A stretch of DNA of 64,000 nt, from positions 7,998,001 through 8,062,000 of the forward strand of contig NZ_CP107903.1 of the NCBI RefSeq assembly GCF_036013955.1, read 5' to 3'. This DNA comes from Streptomyces sp. NBC_00459. GTDB lineage: Bacteria > Actinomycetota > Actinomycetes > Streptomycetales > Streptomycetaceae. The notes beneath the pieces were generated by a model. The model was not told the origin of the DNA. It was given only the letters and a program-made list of their open reading frames with translations, and ran no database searches. The translations under genes and the position numbers were made by a program. Below, one piece after another: positions 61,201-64,000 of this stretch. The first letter of the stretch is position 1; every line of letters starts with the position of its first letter.

Positions 61201-62615
61201 TGTACGACCACACTGTCCGACCCGTATTCGACTGGATTGCGGACAAGGCTGACTGGCTCTGGGAAAAGGGAATCCGCCCCGCGTTCGACCGCATCAAGGA
61301 CGGCGTCGGCCTCGTTGGTGATGCCTTCAATGACGCGAAGAAGGCGATCAAGAGCACATGGGACGCCGTGGCCGGCGTCGTGGCTAAGCCGATCAACTGG
61401 GTCGTCGACTTCGTGTACACGAAGGGCATCAAAGCCGTCTGGGACAAGGTTGCGACGTACGTAGGCCTCGACCCGCTTCCTAAGGCTCCGAAACTCCTCG
61501 ACGCCCCCGAGAGGTTCGCCGACGGTGGACGGACGAGCGGGGGAGTTCCGGGTAAGGACTCCATCCCTATCCTGGCGATGGCGGATGAGTTCATCGTAAA
61601 GCGCAGCAGTGCCCGGAAGATCGGGTTCGACAAGCTCGCCTATATGAACGCCACGGGCGAGATTCCGCGCTTTGCCGATGGCGGCATTGTCGGTGCGCTC
61701 TCCGGAGCGTGGGACTGGACCAGGGACACCGTCAGCGGCGCCGTCTCGACGGGCATCGATTGGGCGAAGACGGGCGTCGATCTGCTCGCCAACCCGGGCA
61801 AGATCTGGGACAAGCTGATGAAGCCTCTCCTCGACGGCATCCGCGGACACCTCGACGTCGGCCAGTTCGGCGCGATGCTCGCGAAGGTCCCCGCCAAGAT
61901 GATCGGTGGCCTCCGGGACAAGATCGTCAATGCTGCCTCGTCCGTGTTCTCCGGTGGGGGCGCAGGAGGCGGGACAGCGTCACTCGGCAACGGCCAGTGG
62001 GCCCGTCCGGTCAACGCCCCGTTCGGCACTCGGTTCGGCGTGGCCGGCTCGATGTGGTCCAGCGGTCATCACACGGGGCTCGACTTCCCTGCCGCGACGG
62101 GGACCCCGGCCCACGCCGTCGACGTCGGTCAGGTCATCAGTGCTGTGAGCGGCGGACCGTACGGCAACCACATCGAGATCAGTCACGGTGGCGGGTTGTC
62201 CTCGCTGTACGCCCACCTCTCCCGAATCGGAGCATCCGTCGGCCAGGCCGTGACGCGCGGGCAGACGATCGGCGCCGTCGGTGCGACGGGCAACGTCACC
62301 GGTCCTCACCTCCACCTGGAGGCGCGGCAGAACGGGCGAGCCATCGACCCCATGCCGTTCCTCTACGACGACGGCGGCTACCTCCCGCCGGGGCTCTCCC
62401 TCGTCGCCAACGGCACGGGCAAGCCTGAGCCCGTGTTCACCTCGCAGCAGTGGGACACGCTCCGCGCTGCGCGCACGTCGGCGCAGGCTCCGAACGCCAC
62501 AGTCGAGAGTCACACCTACCTCGGTACGGACGAGATCACGGACATCCTTGATCGCCGCATCGTGGTCCGAGAGCAGCAGACTGCGACGGACATCAACTCC
62601 GGTCGATACATCTGA
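58245..62615 (+). CDS. Phage tail tape measure protein with M23 peptidase domain
   Basis: 1456 residues. Hydrophobic segment at about 205-250 (LAALPVIPVAAAGIG), a long Ala/Gln-rich coiled coil (about 275-545), and Trp-rich tandem repeats of about 30 residues (about 810-1020, with EPVFxxIW units). At about 1262-1380 comes an M23 LytM-type metallopeptidase with HTGLD and HLHLE zinc ligands. The tape measure sets tail length; the peptidase would cut peptidoglycan during DNA entry. In Siphoviridae-type phages of actinomycetes this combination is common. The frame is intact. Confidence 0.92.
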   Translation: MAADLDIVGTAAVDIVPIAPTFHTKLQAIVVPSADRVGDEAGRKIGDAIGRQIAFAIPNGITAGGNAGQTAARRQGNDVGGAFARSIKNRLEIAFRSLPKADVRLGDTGFNADLARLRARMETLSRKTIGVDIDAGAALAEIQAIDAKLAALGANHTDVNVRADTASARAELAAIQKQINDVDRDDVNIKVRANTASAQAAIFQLAVSVGILAALPVIPVAAAGIGAIASAAVVATAGVGALALAAVPAIMGVTKVIQAKTAADKEAASATDNSAAANVKAAQSALQMASAQAALTSAHRNAARSIAQANRQTEDAERALGQAAARAMEQRRQAAQQVAQAERSLADVKDRARDAEEALTQARKDAAQQLADLNDRLSEGQLDERDATLRVTEAQEELNRVQAEYDAGKATELQLERAQLAFDQATQSAKQQTKDYAQLQKDAEAAKKAGVDGNDAVKTAAEQLADAQQNVRDQTEAVAEAHRQAAQAQVDSAQAVADAQRRLSDAVSNAADTQVQAAESIASAERGIESARLSGVDTTTKAVTKADEYRKALANLTPEGRDLYDALAGPSGLIKAFKAWSLELQPDVLPLFTRMVNSAKNSLPGLSPLVRNSADAVGELMDRASRQLKNPFWTRFKKGVNDNAKPAIVGLGIAFGNVFKGMAGVVDAFFPHMDSISDRMQTITGRFANWGTGLRGSPEFEKFLDYASERSPLVGQAFGDMAESILDLSKALEPFSKVILELLSYVSDAISYVAEHAPWAIQLLYGLWVATKLWTIAMAANPIGLVILGLVALALAVKYAWDHFTWFRNAVRITWKVIQTVAQYAWTNVLKPVFTAIWEAIKWVGAAAVWLWKNIFEPVFSGIWLAARVFVAVLLTVVITPIWLAIQALGFIAWWLWTDGFKPMFEAIATMALWVWQKVLEPVFGFIWDGIKLLGAAFVWLYDHAVAPSLGWIATKAKWLWRNALAPAFGWIWDGMKWLGGGFKSLYDHTVRPVFDWIADKADWLWEKGIRPAFDRIKDGVGLVGDAFNDAKKAIKSTWDAVAGVVAKPINWVVDFVYTKGIKAVWDKVATYVGLDPLPKAPKLLDAPERFADGGRTSGGVPGKDSIPILAMADEFIVKRSSARKIGFDKLAYMNATGEIPRFADGGIVGALSGAWDWTRDTVSGAVSTGIDWAKTGVDLLANPGKIWDKLMKPLLDGIRGHLDVGQFGAMLAKVPAKMIGGLRDKIVNAASSVFSGGGAGGGTASLGNGQWARPVNAPFGTRFGVAGSMWSSGHHTGLDFPAATGTPAHAVDVGQVISAVSGGPYGNHIEISHGGGLSSLYAHLSRIGASVGQAVTRGQTIGAVGATGNVTGPHLHLEARQNGRAIDPMPFLYDDGGYLPPGLSLVANGTGKPEPVFTSQQWDTLRAARTSAQAPNATVESHTYLGTDEITDILDRRIVVREQQTATDINSGRYI

Positions 62616-62725
62616 TCCCTACACCACACGCACGCGTGGGCCGGCTCCGACATGGAGTCGGCCCTCCCCACGCCCCGCGGCCGACATGGACGCGGGGCGT
62701 TCCATTGTTCTTGAGAGGACCGACC

Positions 62726-62833
62726 ATGAACTACATGAAGCCAGCGAAGAGCCAGTGCACTGCCGGGTGTCTGCACTGTGGTGCGCAGCTGACACTGAAC
62801 CGCTCCGGGTTCGATAGGGACTCGATCATTTGA
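62726..62833 (+). pseudogene. Phage mini-protein cut by the IS3-family element
   Basis: 35 codons from ATG 62726 (GAGAGGA upstream). CTAGC-type start then CLHCGAQL, the first pair of a zinc ribbon. The IS begins at about codon 25, so the second cysteine pair is lost and the C-terminus is IS sequence. Confidence 0.55.
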
Positions 62834-62845
62834 GAGGATCGAGTC
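62819..62845 (+). promoter_or_regulatory. Hairpin covering the orfA ribosome site
   Basis: GACTCGATC pairs perfectly with GATCGAGTC, ending one base before the orfA ATG and enclosing GAGAGGA. It would limit translation from read-through transcripts. Confidence 0.5.
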
Positions 62846-63172
62846 ATGGCACGCCCTTCCCCTTACCCCCTTGAGCTGCGCAAACGTGCGGTCCGCATGG
62901 TCGCCGAGGTGCGGCCCGAGTACGACACCGAGTGGTCCGCGATGAAGGCGGTCGCCGCCAAGCTGGGGATCGGGACGACCGAGACGCTGCGCAAGTGGGT
63001 CCGCCAGGACCAGATCGACAACGGAGCCCGGCCGGGGACCACGACAGAGGAGTCCGCGCAGGTCAAGGCGATGAAGAAGGAAATCGCCGAACTCAGGCGG
63101 GCGAACGAGATCTTGAAGGCGGCGGCGAGTTTCTTCGCGGCCGAGCTCGACCGGCCACACACGCGCTCGTAG
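62846..63172 (+). CDS. IS3-family transposase OrfA
   Basis: 108 residues: HTH of the IS3 type (PYPLELRKRAVRMVAE ... LGIGTTETLRKWVRQ) and a leucine-zipper-like end (KKEIAELRRANEILKAA). Overlaps orfB, which is in the -1 frame. Confidence 0.92.
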   Translation: MARPSPYPLELRKRAVRMVAEVRPEYDTEWSAMKAVAAKLGIGTTETLRKWVRQDQIDNGARPGTTTEESAQVKAMKKEIAELRRANEILKAAASFFAAELDRPHTRS

Positions 63173-64000
63173 CGTTCATCGACGAGCACAAGGGCCGCTT
63201 CGGCGGTGTCGAGCCGATCTGCCGCGTGCTCACCCAGCACGGCTGCAAGATCGCCCCTTCCACCTACTACGCCTGCAAGAAACGCCAGTTGGCGCCCTCG
63301 CCGCGGTCCGTGCGGGACGAGGGGCTCAAGGAACAGATCAAGGAGGTCTACGAGGCCAACTACCGTGTCTACGGTGCGAGGAAGGTCTGGCGCCAGCTGA
63401 ACCGCCAGGGCCAGAAAGTGGCCCGCTGCACGGTCGAGCGTCTGATGCGCGAGATCGGCATCGCCGGCGCCGTCCGCGGCAAGAAGGTCATCACGACCAT
63501 GCCGGACCCGGCGGCGGCCAGGGCCCCGGACCTGCTCGACCGCGAGTTCGTCGCACCGGCGCCGAACCGGACCTGGGTCGCCGACTTCACACACGTCGCC
63601 GCCTGGGCGGGCGTCGTCTATGTCGCCTTTATCGTGGACACCTTCTCCCGCCGCATCGTCGGCTGGTCCGCATCGCTGTCGAAACAGACCCAACTCGTCC
63701 TGGACGCCCTGGACATGGGCCTGTGGCAGCGCGACCGAGACGGTCGTCCACCCATCCCCGGCGAGTTGGTGCACCACTCCGATGCCGGGTCGCAATACAC
63801 ATCATTTCGCCTCGCCGAACACCTGGACTCGGTCCGGATCGCGGCCTCGATCGGGTCGGTTGGCGACGCTTACGACAACGCGCTCATGGAGTCGACGATC
63901 GGCCTGTTCAAGACCGAGGTCATAAAGCCGCAGCGGCCGTGGAAGACGCTGTCGCACGTCGAGCTCGCCACTGCCGAGTGGGTCGACTGGTACAACCACC
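63169..64000 (+). CDS. IS3-family transposase OrfB, cut by the window edge
   Basis: Integrase-core DDE protein in the -1 frame relative to orfA, without an ATG or GTG near its 5' end. It is expected to be made as an OrfAB fusion by -1 frameshifting in the shared region. Visible: VAFIDEHKGRFG at the start, RTWVADFTHV, LVHHSDAGSQYTS and NALMESTIGLFKTE (the D, D and E). It runs past 64000. Confidence 0.92.

Larger units (their letters stand above)
48830..64000. mobile_element. Prophage or prophage remnant, left part
   Basis: From the codon-use break in the radical SAM gene to the right edge. Includes early-type genes, an immunity-like operator set, a primase-polymerase-like gene and the tail tape measure gene; gene density, short frames and mixed codon use differ from the chromosome. 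Three insertion sequences interrupt it. No integrase, portal, capsid or lysis gene is visible, so the right end lies outside or the phage is defective. The left boundary is inferred. Confidence 0.75.
62796..64000. mobile_element. IS3-family insertion sequence, left part
   Basis: Begins at or near TGAACCGCTCCGGG (about 62796), judged from the break in the phage frame and the TGA end typical of IS3 elements; the right end is outside the window, so repeats cannot be checked. Carries orfA and a frame-shifted orfB. Confidence 0.75.

Overview
The window is high-GC actinobacterial DNA with strongly GC-ending codons, GTG/TTG starts and ATGA gene overlaps. Gene content (complete ethylmalonyl-CoA pathway, pSAM2-type conjugation genes, Ada-AlkA fusion, PucR and GntR regulators) points to a Streptomyces chromosome. 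No rRNA, tRNA or CRISPR array was found.

Layout. (1) 1-6.0 kb, chromosome: the 3' part of a P1B metal ATPase, an ada-alkA fusion with ogt, and a Tat-exported family 2 glycoside hydrolase. (2) 6.69-20.94 kb: a 14.25-kb integrative element inserted inside a sir2 (sirtuin deacetylase) gene. The sirtuin 3' part lies at 6006-6695 and its first 16 codons at 20945-20994. Joining them at a shared TC restores an intact 245-codon reading frame. The element carries a LRR-Roc-COR (Roco) cargo protein, an XRE-TPR regulator, an HATPase-type protein, a KorSA-like GntR repressor with two operators, a TraSA/FtsK-type transfer protein, small Spd-like proteins, a RepSA-like initiator with an apparent 5' frameshift, and a large serine integrase. 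The start codon of the integrase overlaps the stop codon of the sirtuin remnant. (3) 21-48.8 kb, chromosome: antitoxin-like protein, NUDIX, glycerate kinase, a PucR regulator divergent from a five-gene Liv-type ABC transporter, pssA-psd, the ethylmalonyl-CoA operon (ccr, meaA, mcl, mch, mcd) with a TetR regulator and a tandem 3-hydroxyacyl-CoA dehydrogenase, then HEAT, GNAT and NUDIX genes, a 1350-residue TIR-STAND-WD40 protein, a HAD phosphatase and a radical SAM gene of the Rv2578c type.

(4) About 48.83 kb to the right edge: prophage DNA, probably inserted in the 5' end of the radical SAM gene, where codon use changes abruptly. It holds a small ribbon-helix-helix-like protein beside a triple operator, several unassigned small genes, many with CxxC zinc knuckles, a primase-polymerase-like protein beside palindromic repeats, and a tape measure protein with an M23 peptidase domain. 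Three insertion sequences interrupt it: an IS701-family element with a passenger gene (50233-52225, target repeat CTAA), an IS982-family element (54544-55519, target repeat CTAG), and an IS3-family element running off the right end. Capsid, portal, lysis and integrase genes of the prophage are not in the window.

How parts work together. In the sirtuin element, KorSA-like repression, transfer, replication and integration form a conjugative element of the actinomycete (AICE) type, but with a serine rather than the usual tyrosine integrase. The ethylmalonyl-CoA genes form a complete route from crotonyl-CoA to glyoxylate and propionyl-CoA, and the tandem dehydrogenase next to them could supply the crotonyl-CoA precursor.
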